From NCBI GenBank assembly GCA_041663585.1, contig JBAYMN010000005.1, forward strand, positions 1 to 50,675: a stretch of DNA of 50,675 nucleotides, written 5' to 3'. Positions 40,511-49,621 of this stretch are shown one piece after another (the stretch's first letter is position 1; every line of letters starts with the position of its first letter). This DNA is from JALOBO01 sp023228225 (GTDB lineage: Bacteria; Bacillota; Clostridia; Christensenellales; UBA1242). A model generated the notes under the pieces. That model was not told the origin of the DNA and made no database searches. It worked only from the letters and a program-made list of their open reading frames with translations. The position numbers and the translations under genes were made by a program.

Positions 40511-43216
40511 ATGGGATTAGTTTCATATTTTGCAAATTTAGATAATCGTAGAAATTTAAAAAAATTGGAAGTTATAGCCGAAAAAGTAGAGGCATTAGCA
40601 TCTGTTTACGCTTTAAAAAGTGATGAGGAATTAAAAAAAACTACAAATATTTTAAAGGATAGGCTAGTTAGTGGCGAAACGCTTAATGATATTCTACCCG
40701 ATGCTTATGCTCTTGTGCGTGAATCATCAGCCAGAGTTCTTAATATGAGACATTTTCATGCGCAAATACTAGGCGGTATTGCACTTCATCAAGGTAGAAT
40801 TGCTGAAATGCGAACGGGCGAAGGTAAAACACTTGTTGCAACTATGCCTGCTTATTTAAATGCATTAACGGGAAAAGGGGTTCATGTTGTTACGGTTAAT
40901 GATTACTTAGCAAGGCGTGATGCTGAATGGATGGGAAAAGTCTATACATTTTTAGGGTTGACAGTAGGTATTACACTGCCTAACACAAATCCTGAACAAA
41001 AACGTAATGCTTATATGGCAGATATTACATACGGCACAAATAACGAATATGGTTTTGATTATTTGCGTGATAATATGGTTTTGCAAAAAAAACAAAAAGT
41101 ACAACGACCGCTTAACTTTGGTATTGTAGATGAAGTAGATAACATTTTAATTGATGAGGCCCGCACGCCTTTAATAATAAGTGGCAGAGGTATGAAATCA
41201 AGTGAGCAATATACTCTTGCACAGAAATTTGTAAGCACATTAAAAAAAGAAACAGATACAGAAATTGATGAAGAAAAGCACACAATACATCTTTCTGATG
41301 AAGGTATGACACTGGCTGAACGCTTTTATAAAATTGAAAGTTTATCTGATGTAGAAAATATGGAAACTGATCACCATATTAGAAATGCTTTAATTGCAAA
41401 TTTTATGAGACAGCGAGATATTGATTATATTGTAAAAAATGAAGAAGTGATTATTGTTGATGAATTTACTGGTAGATTAATGCCGGGTAGGCGATATAGT
41501 GATGGTCTGCACCAAGCGATAGAAGCAAAAGAAAATGTTAAAACAAAAGATGAAAACAAAACAATTGCCACAATTACATTTCAAAATTATTTTAGAATGT
41601 ACTCTAAGTTAAGCGGTATGACCGGTACCGCAAAAACAGAAGAGGGCGAATTTAACAAAATTTATAATTTAGATGTTATTGAAATACCTACTAATAAGCC
41701 AATGATTAGATACGATATGACTGATATGATTTTTACCACAAGGCATAGCAAATTAAAGGCAATAGTTAATGATATAAAAGAAAGATATGAAAACGGACAA
41801 CCTGTACTTGTCGGCACTATTACCATTGAAAAATCCGAAGAATTATCTAAACTATTAAAATTTGAAGGCATTCCACACAGTGTCTTAAATGCTAAAAATC
41901 ACGAAAGAGAATCTGAAATTGTTGCTCAGGCAGGCAGGTATAAAGCAGTTACAATTGCCACAAATATGGCTGGCCGTGGTACGGATATTCTTTTGGGCGG
42001 TAATCCCGAGTTTTTGGCTAAACAAAAAATGCGTGAAATGCTCATTTCCGAAGATATAATTCACGAGGCAACAGCGTATAATGATGGCGGAAACGAACAA
42101 GTTATAGAAACCCGTATAAAGTTTAAAGACTTTTTACAAGAGTGTAAAGTTATTACTGATTTAGAAAAAGAAAAGGTAATAGCACTCGGCGGACTTCACA
42201 TTATAGGTACCGAAAGACATGAAAGTAGGCGTATAGACAATCAGTTACGCGGTCGTGCCGGTAGACAGGGCGACCCAGGTTCTTCAATATTTTATATTTC
42301 GCTTGAAGATGATTTGGCTAGGATTTTTGGTGGCGAAAAACTAAAATCGCTTGCCCAATTATTTAACCACGATGATGATGAGCCATTTCAAATACCAATG
42401 ATGGCAAGACAAATTGAAGTTGCACAAAAACGAATTGAGCAACAACACTTTGTAGCCCGTAAATATACGCTGGAATATGATGATGTTATGAATAAACAGC
42501 GTGAAATAATTTACGGTGAAAGAAATAAAGTGCTTGATGGTGTAGATGTTCATCAGCAAATTTTAGATATTATTCCCGAACTAGTTGAAGATATTGTGTA
42601 TAGTCATTTGGATTCAAATAAAATTTACAGTGAATGGAATTTAGAAGAATTAAATAAAGCACTTGAACAAAAGTTATATATGCCGGATACTAATTTTATC
42701 ACACTTGAAAAAATTGAAGGTTTTGAACCTAGTGATGTAGCAAATTTGATTACCGATGACTTAGTTAACGGTTACAATAAAAAAGTTTCCGAAGCCAAAG
42801 TGCTTGGTGTTCCTTTTGATGCTATTGAACGCGATATAATGTTAAAAGTAGTTGATAAAAACTGGATGGACCACATAGATGAAATGGCAATATTAAGTCG
42901 TGAAATTGTACTGCAACAATACGGACAACGCGATCCAGTTGTAGAGTATAAACGCGAAGGCTTTAAAATGTTTGATGAGATGATAAGCCGAATAAGAGAG
43001 ACACTTGCGATTATATTATTAAAAGCAAACATACAATTTGGTCCAAACACACAGCAAATGCCACACAAAATAGTTCCATCTAATACTATTGCGGTACCTG
43101 CTAGTTCAGTAAAAGTATCAGGACCAATAAAATCTAGTAAACAAATTGGAAGAAATGAACAATGCCCTTGCGGAAGTGGCAAAAAATACAAAAACTGCTG
43201 TGGAAAATCCGAATAA
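40511..43216 (+). CDS. secA: Preprotein translocase ATPase SecA
   Basis: 901 residues, ATG 40511, after GGGAG. MRTGEGKTLVATMPAYLNAL (Walker A, about 100), the VNDYLARRDAEWM loop, YGTNNEYGFDYLRDNM, VDEVDNILIDEARTPLIISG (DEAD-like box), the preprotein cross-linking domain, TNMAGRGTDI and GGLHIIGTERHESRRIDNQL are all present. The C-terminal zinc-binding SEC-C tail (EQCPCGSGKKYKNCCG) binds SecB or the ribosome. SecA pushes secretory proteins through SecYEG. It is followed by prfB, a common Firmicutes order. Confidence 0.97.
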   Translation: MGLVSYFANLDNRRNLKKLEVIAEKVEALASVYALKSDEELKKTTNILKDRLVSGETLNDILPDAYALVRESSARVLNMRHFHAQILGGIALHQGRIAEMRTGEGKTLVATMPAYLNALTGKGVHVVTVNDYLARRDAEWMGKVYTFLGLTVGITLPNTNPEQKRNAYMADITYGTNNEYGFDYLRDNMVLQKKQKVQRPLNFGIVDEVDNILIDEARTPLIISGRGMKSSEQYTLAQKFVSTLKKETDTEIDEEKHTIHLSDEGMTLAERFYKIESLSDVENMETDHHIRNALIANFMRQRDIDYIVKNEEVIIVDEFTGRLMPGRRYSDGLHQAIEAKENVKTKDENKTIATITFQNYFRMYSKLSGMTGTAKTEEGEFNKIYNLDVIEIPTNKPMIRYDMTDMIFTTRHSKLKAIVNDIKERYENGQPVLVGTITIEKSEELSKLLKFEGIPHSVLNAKNHERESEIVAQAGRYKAVTIATNMAGRGTDILLGGNPEFLAKQKMREMLISEDIIHEATAYNDGGNEQVIETRIKFKDFLQECKVITDLEKEKVIALGGLHIIGTERHESRRIDNQLRGRAGRQGDPGSSIFYISLEDDLARIFGGEKLKSLAQLFNHDDDEPFQIPMMARQIEVAQKRIEQQHFVARKYTLEYDDVMNKQREIIYGERNKVLDGVDVHQQILDIIPELVEDIVYSHLDSNKIYSEWNLEELNKALEQKLYMPDTNFITLEKIEGFEPSDVANLITDDLVNGYNKKVSEAKVLGVPFDAIERDIMLKVVDKNWMDHIDEMAILSREIVLQQYGQRDPVVEYKREGFKMFDEMISRIRETLAIILLKANIQFGPNTQQMPHKIVPSNTIAVPASSVKVSGPIKSSKQIGRNEQCPCGSGKKYKNCCGKSE

Positions 43217-43238
43217 TTAGTAAATTTAAGGAGAAATT

Positions 43239-44340
43239 ATGATTTTATTATCTGACAGACGAGAGCAATTATTTGACATTAACAAAAAATTAAAAATGCT
43301 CTCGGACTCTCTTTGACTTAAATAATTTAAAAAATAAATTAAGTGAACTTAAAAAAGTTCAAGAAGTGGAAAATTTTTGGCAAGATAAAGCACACGCACA
43401 AAATATTACTAAACAAATTAAAGTCATAGAAAATAAGTTGCATGCAGTAGAAAATCTAAAAGCAAGTGCATCGGATTTAGCCGTTCTTATTGATTTATGT
43501 GAAAGCGAACAAGATAACGCACTACAATTAGAAATTGCCGAAGAATTTAATAAATTAGAAGATTTGTTAGGTAAAATGTGGTTACAAACTTTACTTAACG
43601 GTAAATATGATTTAAATAATGCAATTATGACCTTACACGCAGGTGCAGGTGGAACCGAAGCGCAGGATTGGGCAGAAATGTTATATAGAATGTACACGCG
43701 TTACGCCGAGCGTAAGGGCTATACAGTGTTATTAATGGATATTATTTACGGACAAGATGCCGGTATTAAAAGTGTTACATTTATGGTATCCGGCGAATAC
43801 GCATATGGTTATTTAAAAACAGAAAAGGGTGTTCATAGATTAGTTAGAATATCTCCATTTGATGCAGGTGGCAGTAGGCATACTTCGTTTTCATCTGTCG
43901 AAGTTATGCCCGAAATTATTGAAAATACACAAATAGAAATAAAACCCGAAGATTTACGAATAGATACTTATCATAGCGGTGGTGCCGGCGGACAAAATGT
44001 TAATAAAACAGATAGTGCAGTTAGAATTACGCACTTGCCCACAAATACAGTAGCGCAGTGTCAAAACGAACGGTCGCAATTACAAAATAAGGCGATGGCA
44101 ATGTGTATGCTTATTAGTAAACTTACAGAATTAAAAGAACGAGAAGAAGAAGAAAAGTTATTGCAAATTCAAGGACAACTTAAAAAAATTGAATGGGGGA
44201 GTCAAATTAGATCATATGTATTTTGTCCGTATACAATGGTTAAAGATCACCGAACAAATTACGAGACTAGCGATGTGCAAGGCATAATGGACGGTGATTT
44301 AGAAAATTTTATTATTGAGTATTTAAAAAAGTCAGTTTAG
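43239..44340 (+). CDS. prfB: Peptide chain release factor 2, with programmed +1 frameshift
   Basis: Translation starts at ATG 43239 (AGGAG 6 bases upstream) and reads 25 codons to CTT-TGA (43311-43316). A +1 shift skips one T, giving Leu-Asp, and continues LNNLKNKLSELKKVQEVENF to the stop at 44338-44340. About 366 residues result. RISPFDAGGSRHTSF contains the SPF tripeptide that reads UGA/UAA, and YHSGGAGGQNVNKTDSA contains the catalytic GGQ. The in-frame UGA lets RF2 limit its own synthesis. Unlike most prfB genes there is no clear AGGGGG just before CTT. Confidence 0.95.
43311..43317 (+). other. prfB frameshift site CTT-TGA-C
   Basis: CTTTGAC at codons 25-26 is the canonical RF2 recoding site. 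The bases before it (TCGGACTCT) contain at best GGA as anti-SD pairing, so stimulation would be weak or would rely on another signal. Confidence 0.95.
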
Positions 44341-44371
44341 TATTATAATAAATAAACGGAGATTTAAGATA

Positions 44372-45391
44372 GTGGCAGAGTTAAAAGATATAATAATATT
44401 AGGTATAGAAACTTCTTGTGATGAAACAAGTGCGGCAGTTATAAAAAATGGGCGTGAAGTGCTTTCTAACATTGTGTCGTCTCAAATTGAAATTCATAAA
44501 AGATTTGGTGGTGTTGTTCCAGAAATCGCTTCCCGCAACCACATTTTAGCAATTACTAATGTAGTTGATGAAGCGGTTAAACTGGCAAATATAAAACTTA
44601 AAGATATTACCGCAATTGCTGTTACTTATGGGGCTGGGCTTATTGGTGCGTTGCTTGTCGGGGTTAGTTATGCAAAGGCACTTTCTTATGTATTAAATAT
44701 TCCGCTTATAAAAGTTAGCCATATTAAAGGGCATATAGCCGCAAACTATATAGGAAATAATGATTTCATACCACCTTGCATTTGTTTAGTAGTAAGTGGC
44801 GGACATACTGCTATACTAAAATTGGAAGATGATATTAACCATAAATATATTGGTGGAACGCTAGATGATGCAATAGGCGAGTCGTTTGACAAAGTGGCTC
44901 GTGCTTTATCGCTTTCATATCCAGGCGGACCAATAATAGATAAATATGCGAAAAATGGCACTGCAAATATTACTTTTACTAAAAAGAATGAATTAAAAAA
45001 TTCTTATAATATTAGTTACAGCGGGCTAAAAACCGCAGTTATAAATTACATTAACACCAAGGAGCAAAAAGGCGAAGAAATTAATTTACCTGATATTTGT
45101 GCTTCCTTTGAAACCGAAGCAATTGATGGGCTTATAGACAAATGTATGCGCGCTTGTAAAGAATATAAGATTAATAAAATGTGTGTTGCCGGCGGAGTTG
45201 CTGCAAATTCATATTTAAGGCAAAAACTTACAGAAGATTGTAAGGAACGCAATATAAAATTGTTTATTCCGCAAATGAGCCTTTGCACTGATAATGCGGC
45301 AATGATAGCGGTGGCGGGCTATTATAATTATATAAATGGAGTTAATACGGCGGATCTCAATTTAAACGCAGTTTCTACAATTAAATTATAA
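44372..45391 (+). CDS. tsaD: tRNA N6-threonylcarbamoyladenosine synthase subunit TsaD
   Basis: 339 residues with start GTG 44372 (GGAG about 11 bases upstream). ILGIETSCDETSAAVI is the ATPase-fold start. SHIKGHIAANY carries the metal-binding HxxxH, and VVSGGHTAIL, DDAIGESFDKVARAL and VAGGVAANSYLRQKL are further family motifs. TsaD with TsaB/TsaE and threonylcarbamoyl-AMP modifies A37 of ANN-decoding tRNAs. Neither tsaB nor tsaE lies in this window. Confidence 0.97.
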   Translation: MAELKDIIILGIETSCDETSAAVIKNGREVLSNIVSSQIEIHKRFGGVVPEIASRNHILAITNVVDEAVKLANIKLKDITAIAVTYGAGLIGALLVGVSYAKALSYVLNIPLIKVSHIKGHIAANYIGNNDFIPPCICLVVSGGHTAILKLEDDINHKYIGGTLDDAIGESFDKVARALSLSYPGGPIIDKYAKNGTANITFTKKNELKNSYNISYSGLKTAVINYINTKEQKGEEINLPDICASFETEAIDGLIDKCMRACKEYKINKMCVAGGVAANSYLRQKLTEDCKERNIKLFIPQMSLCTDNAAMIAVAGYYNYINGVNTADLNLNAVSTIKL

Positions 45392-45460
45392 AAACCTAAA
45401 AATCTATTGAATTTAACTTACTTTTATAATACAATTATATATAAATATAAGGAGCGCAAG

Positions 45461-45865
45461 ATGGAAAGAACTTATGTTATGTTAAAGCCTGATGCATACG
45501 AGCGTCGTTTAATAGGCGAAATTATTTCTAGAATTGAAAGAAAAAACTTTAAAATTACCGATATAAAAATGCTTAATCTTAATAAAGCAATGTTGGCTAA
45601 ACATTATGCCCATCTAGTTAATAAGCCATTTTATTCAGCACTAGAAAAATTTATGATGTCTGGTCCAGTAGTGGCTATGATTGTAGAAGGCGAAAATGTA
45701 GTGCAAGGCATTAGAAATTTAATGGGTGCAACTAAATGGTTAGAAGCGATTCAAGGTACAATCCGTGGCGATTATGCAAATAATACAACAGAAAATCTCA
45801 TTCATGGTTCAGACAGCATAGAAAACGCCGAAATAGAAATTGAAAGATTTTTTGGCAGTAAATAA
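45461..45865 (+). CDS. ndk: Nucleoside diphosphate kinase
   Basis: 134 residues from ATG 45461, with AAGGAG 7 bases upstream; an in-frame ATG at 45407 has no SD. ERTYVMLKPDAYERRLIGEI is the diagnostic start, and NLIHGSDSIENAEIEI contains the phosphorylated catalytic His. The enzyme balances NTP and dNTP pools by transferring the gamma phosphate of ATP. The terminator at 45902 follows. Confidence 0.96.
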   Translation: MERTYVMLKPDAYERRLIGEIISRIERKNFKITDIKMLNLNKAMLAKHYAHLVNKPFYSALEKFMMSGPVVAMIVEGENVVQGIRNLMGATKWLEAIQGTIRGDYANNTTENLIHGSDSIENAEIEIERFFGSK

Positions 45866-45901
45866 AAAATAAAATAAAGCAAGATGATAGATTATAATAT
45901 T

Positions 45902-45946
45902 AAATAAAAATACCGCTTAGTGTTTCGCCAAGCGGTTATTTTATTT
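45902..45946. terminator. Bidirectional terminator between ndk and rplI
   Basis: ACCGCTT (45912-45918) pairs with AAGCGGT (45930-45936), with A-rich sequence before and T-rich sequence after, suited to both convergent genes. Confidence 0.85.
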
Positions 45947-45956
45947 AATTATTCAA

Positions 45957-46403
45957 TTAATTAAACGGAACAATATTTACAATAAAATTTGTAGTAACAT
46001 CTTGATATAGTTTTACTTCTATTTTATATTGACCTACATTTTTAATTGGGGTTTCAAGAATTATTTTCTTTTTATCTATTTCAAAGCCTTGTTTATTAAG
46101 CATTTCGGCGATTTCTTTGCTAGTTATTGAACCGAACATCTTGCCTTTTTCGCCGGCTTTTATTTTTAATTCAATAGTCAGCCCTTTTATCTTTTTACTA
46201 AGTTCAAATGCTGCCTCTTTTTCGGTATTTTTTTTGAATAATTCGGCGTTTTTCTGCCCATTTAAAGAATTTACCGCACTGTTAGTTGCGATTTCTGCTA
46301 ATTTTTTTGGAAAAAGGAAATTACGAGCATAACCATCACTTACATTTAATATTTGCCCTTTTTTGCCCGAACCTTTTACATCTTGTAAAAAAATAACTTT
46401 CAT
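45957..46403 (-). CDS. rplI: Ribosomal protein L9
   Basis: 148 residues, ATG 46403, with AGGAG 7 bases upstream. MKVIFLQDVKGSGKKGQI and VSDGYARNFLFPKKLA form the N-terminal rRNA-binding domain. A long connecting helix (about 45-75) and the C-terminal domain with KMFGSITSKEIAEML follow. L9 spans neighbouring ribosomes on the 50S surface. It is usually linked to rpsF-rpsR or dnaB but stands alone here, 31 kb from rpsR. Confidence 0.96.
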   Translation of the reverse strand: MKVIFLQDVKGSGKKGQILNVSDGYARNFLFPKKLAEIATNSAVNSLNGQKNAELFKKNTEKEAAFELSKKIKGLTIELKIKAGEKGKMFGSITSKEIAEMLNKQGFEIDKKKIILETPIKNVGQYKIEVKLYQDVTTNFIVNIVPFN

Positions 46404-46525
46404 AATTATCTCCTAAAATATGGATAACTTAATACAATAATACCTTAAATCACTAAAAAATGCAAACGAATACATATTTTGTTTTAAGGCAATACTAAGT
46501 ATAAAATAAAACTAAGGAAATCAAT

Positions 46526-46828
46526 ATGAATTTAAAATGTAAAGAAATGCGGTGTAAATATAATCATAATTTTTATTGCACTGCAAAAAATGTAAATATA
46601 ACTGAGAAAACATATTGTGCTACTTTTGATGATAGTGGCAAAATTAAAAAATATGCTAACCATATTTTTGAAGAAAAAGCAGAAGCAGATTTAGTACCAA
46701 ATTCACATAAAGTAAAAGTGTTATGCTCGGCTGAATGTATTTTTAATAGTGGCGGGCACTGTATAGCAAACGGAATTACTGTAATGCAAGAAAAACACCC
46801 GCTATGTCAAACATTTTTAGTAAAATAG
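46526..46828 (+). CDS. DUF1540 domain protein
   Basis: 100 residues, ATG 46526, with AAGGAA upstream. Two DUF1540 repeats are visible: residues 3-34 (LKCKEMRCKYNHNFYCTAKN, then a distal Cys) and residues 63-96 (VLCSAECIFNSGGHCIANGI). Each has four Cys in the C-x3/4-C-x6/7-C pattern, suggesting bound metal. DUF1540 proteins are common in spore-forming Clostridia and have no known role. Confidence 0.85.
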   Translation: MNLKCKEMRCKYNHNFYCTAKNVNITEKTYCATFDDSGKIKKYANHIFEEKAEADLVPNSHKVKVLCSAECIFNSGGHCIANGITVMQEKHPLCQTFLVK

Positions 46829-46940
46829 TATTTCAATGTACTATGTTAAAAAAACACAAATCATACGGACTTTGTACAGAAAATGTTACAAATTTAATTT
46901 CTGGCATTAAATTAAAGCACATAATTTATTTGATTATCAC

Positions 46941-47456
46941 TTACATGTGATCAAATTTAACAAGCATTTTTTCTAGGTTTTGTATGTGTAATTCCTCGTC
47001 AAGTATAATGCGTTCTAAAAGTTTTTTTACTTGCATGTTGTTTGTCATTTCTATGCTTTGGCGATAGCCTTTTATTCCAGCCTTTTCTCCTTGAATGTTC
47101 ATCATAATTATCATTTTAGGATTTTTTATGTATTTTAAATATAAAGCAGTCCAAGGTCTACCGCGTGATGATGTAAATACAGGATCGCCACCTAAATTTA
47201 CTATTGCTTCGCCCAGCATTTCAAAGTGTTTCATCTCCACTAATGCTATACCTTTTAGAACCTCAGATAGTTCTTCATGCTCACCAGTAACCAAATGCTG
47301 ATAAATATATTGGTTAATGCCCGTTAGTTCGCTATCTTGCCCAGCAAAATCATTAAGTAGCATTCGGGCTGTACGCAAATCCATTGTTGGCGATATTTCG
47401 GGGTATGGTAAATCAACAGTATATTTAATCATCATATCATTATGTAAATTATCCAT
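46941..47456 (-). CDS. Ferritin-like (rubrerythrin/manganese-catalase fold) protein
   Basis: 171 residues, ATG 47456, with AGGAG 8 bases upstream. A four-helix diiron or dimanganese bundle is indicated by Glu in DFAGQDSELTGINQYIYQH, ExxH in ALVEMKHFEML, a third-helix Glu in GEKAGIKGYRQ and EExH in ILDEELHIQNLEKM. It resembles rubrerythrin-type and CotJC-like proteins that remove peroxide or store metal. No rubredoxin domain is present. Exact enzymatic activity is unclear. Confidence 0.8.
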   Translation of the reverse strand: MDNLHNDMMIKYTVDLPYPEISPTMDLRTARMLLNDFAGQDSELTGINQYIYQHLVTGEHEELSEVLKGIALVEMKHFEMLGEAIVNLGGDPVFTSSRGRPWTALYLKYIKNPKMIIMMNIQGEKAGIKGYRQSIEMTNNMQVKKLLERIILDEELHIQNLEKMLVKFDHM

Positions 47457-47507
47457 AATTACTCCTTTTAAACATTATCGTTTATATACTTTATAGATAT
47501 GATATAA

Positions 47508-47546
47508 ACAAAAAGAATGTTCGCATAGTTTGTTGCGGACATTCTT
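47508..47546 (-). terminator. Terminator of the HD-domain gene
   Basis: AAGAATGT-CGCA (47513-47525) and TGCG-ACATTCTT (47534-47546) pair around an 8-base loop. On the minus strand TTTTTG follows directly. It separates the HD gene from the ferritin-like gene. Confidence 0.8.
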
Positions 47547-47573
47547 AAAATTTAGACTAAAAACATATTATAT

Positions 47574-48650
47574 TTATTTTTCTTCTTCTTTCGTGTCTTT
47601 TTCAGGGTGTTTTTTTGCTTCGGCCTGTTGCTTTAAATATTCGCGGTGGTAATAAGCCTTATATTCTTTTCCGAATTTTTCTGCTAAAAAATTGTACCAT
47701 TCGTCGCAATAATCAACTGTGTCGCGATCATTCATAATAGAAAGTTCGGATTCGTAGCATACTAAACTATTAAATACAAGCATTCTGCTTGACATAAGAT
47801 TAAATGTACCAGCGTTCATAAGACTACCCATCATTCCCAAAAGACCAAAAGCAGACATTACTGCTAAATTTTTATTTTCCTTTTTTATATCTTTACATGT
47901 TACTATAATGCAAGGCTTTTTATATAACCCTGTACGCCAAAGTGGATATGGAGCATCAATTATTTCCAAATTAAATTTTTGTAAAAATTCTTCAATATCA
48001 TCTCTAAAAATTCTTTCTACAAAACTTCTTTTATTTACTATATTTAACATTTCAGTTTGAAAAGTTTCACGGTTATCTGTAAGTATCTTCATTTTTGCCA
48101 CAAAATCAATATTTTTTTGTGAATCAATGTAAAACCTAACAAGCCCACCTTTTCCAAATTTTTTTACTAATTGTTCATAAACATTATCTAATAATTCTTG
48201 TTTTGTAAAAGTTGGAAAGTTTTGTACTGAATAATCCCACGCTCTGCTTAGAGATGTTGTAACATTGTTGTCTTTGTCGGCATCGCAAACAATTTTGCCA
48301 TAAATAGTATAAGGCCCTCTATTAAGTGAAGTAGAGTGATCTTCACAGGCCTCCGCCATAATCTCCATTTGTTCTTCGGAAAACCAATCTCTTAATTTTT
48401 CATCTTTAAGTAATAGTTCGGCGGAATGTATAGCGTGATGTTCTCTTTCAACGCTTATGCCTAAATCATGGTATGCGGCTATAACGAATACCATATTTGG
48501 ATCAATATTCTCATCGTTTAAATATTCGTAGTATTCTAGGCTACGTTTTATTACTTCTTTAATATGTCTTATATCATGTCCTTTGTCAAAGTCTTTATAT
48601 TTGGGCAAAATTTCATTTGTAATATAATCTTTAATTTCATTATTTATCAT
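47574..48650 (-). CDS. HD-domain phosphohydrolase fused to an unknown domain
   Basis: 358 residues from ATG 48650, with GGGAGC 7 bases upstream; an in-frame ATG at 48704 has none. Residues about 15-210 form an HD domain: KGHDIRHIKEV, VIAAYHDLGI (the HD pair), REHHAIHSAEL, EDHSTS and VCDADKDN provide metal ligands. Such domains cleave phosphate mono- or diesters of nucleotides. Residues about 230-358 are not recognised and contain a hydrophobic stretch (LAVMSAFGLLGMMGSLMNAG) and a charged Lys/Glu tail. The fusion could localise or regulate the hydrolase. The substrate is unknown. Confidence 0.78.
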   Translation of the reverse strand: MINNEIKDYITNEILPKYKDFDKGHDIRHIKEVIKRSLEYYEYLNDENIDPNMVFVIAAYHDLGISVEREHHAIHSAELLLKDEKLRDWFSEEQMEIMAEACEDHSTSLNRGPYTIYGKIVCDADKDNNVTTSLSRAWDYSVQNFPTFTKQELLDNVYEQLVKKFGKGGLVRFYIDSQKNIDFVAKMKILTDNRETFQTEMLNIVNKRSFVERIFRDDIEEFLQKFNLEIIDAPYPLWRTGLYKKPCIIVTCKDIKKENKNLAVMSAFGLLGMMGSLMNAGTFNLMSSRMLVFNSLVCYESELSIMNDRDTVDYCDEWYNFLAEKFGKEYKAYYHREYLKQQAEAKKHPEKDTKEEEK

Positions 48651-48717
48651 ATTTATGCTCCCAAAAATAATTATATTATATTTTCTATTAATATATTTTA
48701 TCATAATTATTATAATT

Positions 48718-48746
48718 TTGCAATACTCTGTTTATAGTCTTATAAT
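48718..48746 (+). promoter_or_regulatory. Promoter of the Ku-ligase operon
   Basis: TTGCAA (48718-48723), 17 bases and TATAAT (48741-48746), 68 bases before the Ku start. Confidence 0.75.
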
Positions 48747-48814
48747 TAATAGTATTCAAAGATTAGAATAAATACATATTGTAGGCTAATAATAGATATA
48801 GCGGAGGATTATTT

Positions 48815-49621
48815 ATGGCAGTTGCTAAAAAAACGATGATATCTTTTGGACTTGTTGCAATTCCAGTTGCAATGTATACCGCTATACAAGATAATGAAAT
48901 TCATTTTAATCAATTATACAAAAAAAATAATGAGCGGATTAAGTATAAAAAAACTTGCGCTCATTGCGGACAAGAAGTTACCGAAAAAGATATTGTAAAA
49001 GGTTATGAATATGATAAAGATCATTATGTAATAATAACCGATGAAGAAATAGAAAAAATTAAAACCGAAAAGGAAAAATCAGTTCAAATATTGCATTTTG
49101 CTGAGTTAGATCAAATATCGCCAGTATATTATGAAAAATCTTATAGAGTGTTACCGGAAGCGGGGGGCGAAAAAGCGTTTGAATTATTACGAACAGCATT
49201 ACTGAGCGAAAACAAAGTTGCAATTGGAAAAACCGTTATGGGTACAAAAGAAACGCTAATGGTAATAATTCCGCGTGAAGATGGGTTAATTGTAACCACT
49301 ATGTATTATCAAAATGATATAAAAACACTGCCAAAAGCATACAGCAAGCCAAAAGTAGCTGAAGCTGAAATTAAAATGGCAAAAACGCTTATTAATTCTA
49401 TGGATACACCGTTTAATCCAAATGAATACACTGATGAATATCAAGTTAAACTACGCAATCTTATAGAAGATAAAATTGCAGGTAAAAAGATTGTAACGCC
49501 AAAATCTGATGAGCCTTATATAATTGCCGACTTAATGGACGCACTTAAAGAAAGTATTGAACAAGCAAAATCAGAGGCGCTTGTAGAGAAATCTGTTTCA
49601 AAAAAACTTAAAAAAGTATGA
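48815..49621 (+). CDS. ku: Non-homologous end-joining protein Ku
   Basis: 268 residues, ATG 48815, with GGAGG 8 bases upstream. ISFGLVAIPVAMYTAIQ, KKTCAHCGQEVTEKDIVKGY and DQISPVYYEKSYRVLPE are typical of bacterial Ku, a homodimeric ring that binds double-strand ends and recruits LigD. It has a Lys-rich C-terminal tail (KKLKKV). The gene overlaps the ligase start by 4 bases (ATGA). In spore-formers Ku/LigD repair breaks during germination; this fits the ger operon but is inference. Confidence 0.95.
   Translation: MAVAKKTMISFGLVAIPVAMYTAIQDNEIHFNQLYKKNNERIKYKKTCAHCGQEVTEKDIVKGYEYDKDHYVIITDEEIEKIKTEKEKSVQILHFAELDQISPVYYEKSYRVLPEAGGEKAFELLRTALLSENKVAIGKTVMGTKETLMVIIPREDGLIVTTMYYQNDIKTLPKAYSKPKVAEAEIKMAKTLINSMDTPFNPNEYTDEYQVKLRNLIEDKIAGKKIVTPKSDEPYIIADLMDALKESIEQAKSEALVEKSVSKKLKKV

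Noticed and set aside
42772..43191. 139-codon minus-strand frame inside secA
   Set aside because: Antisense to the conserved C-terminus of SecA; the Cys residues come from the zinc tail codons.
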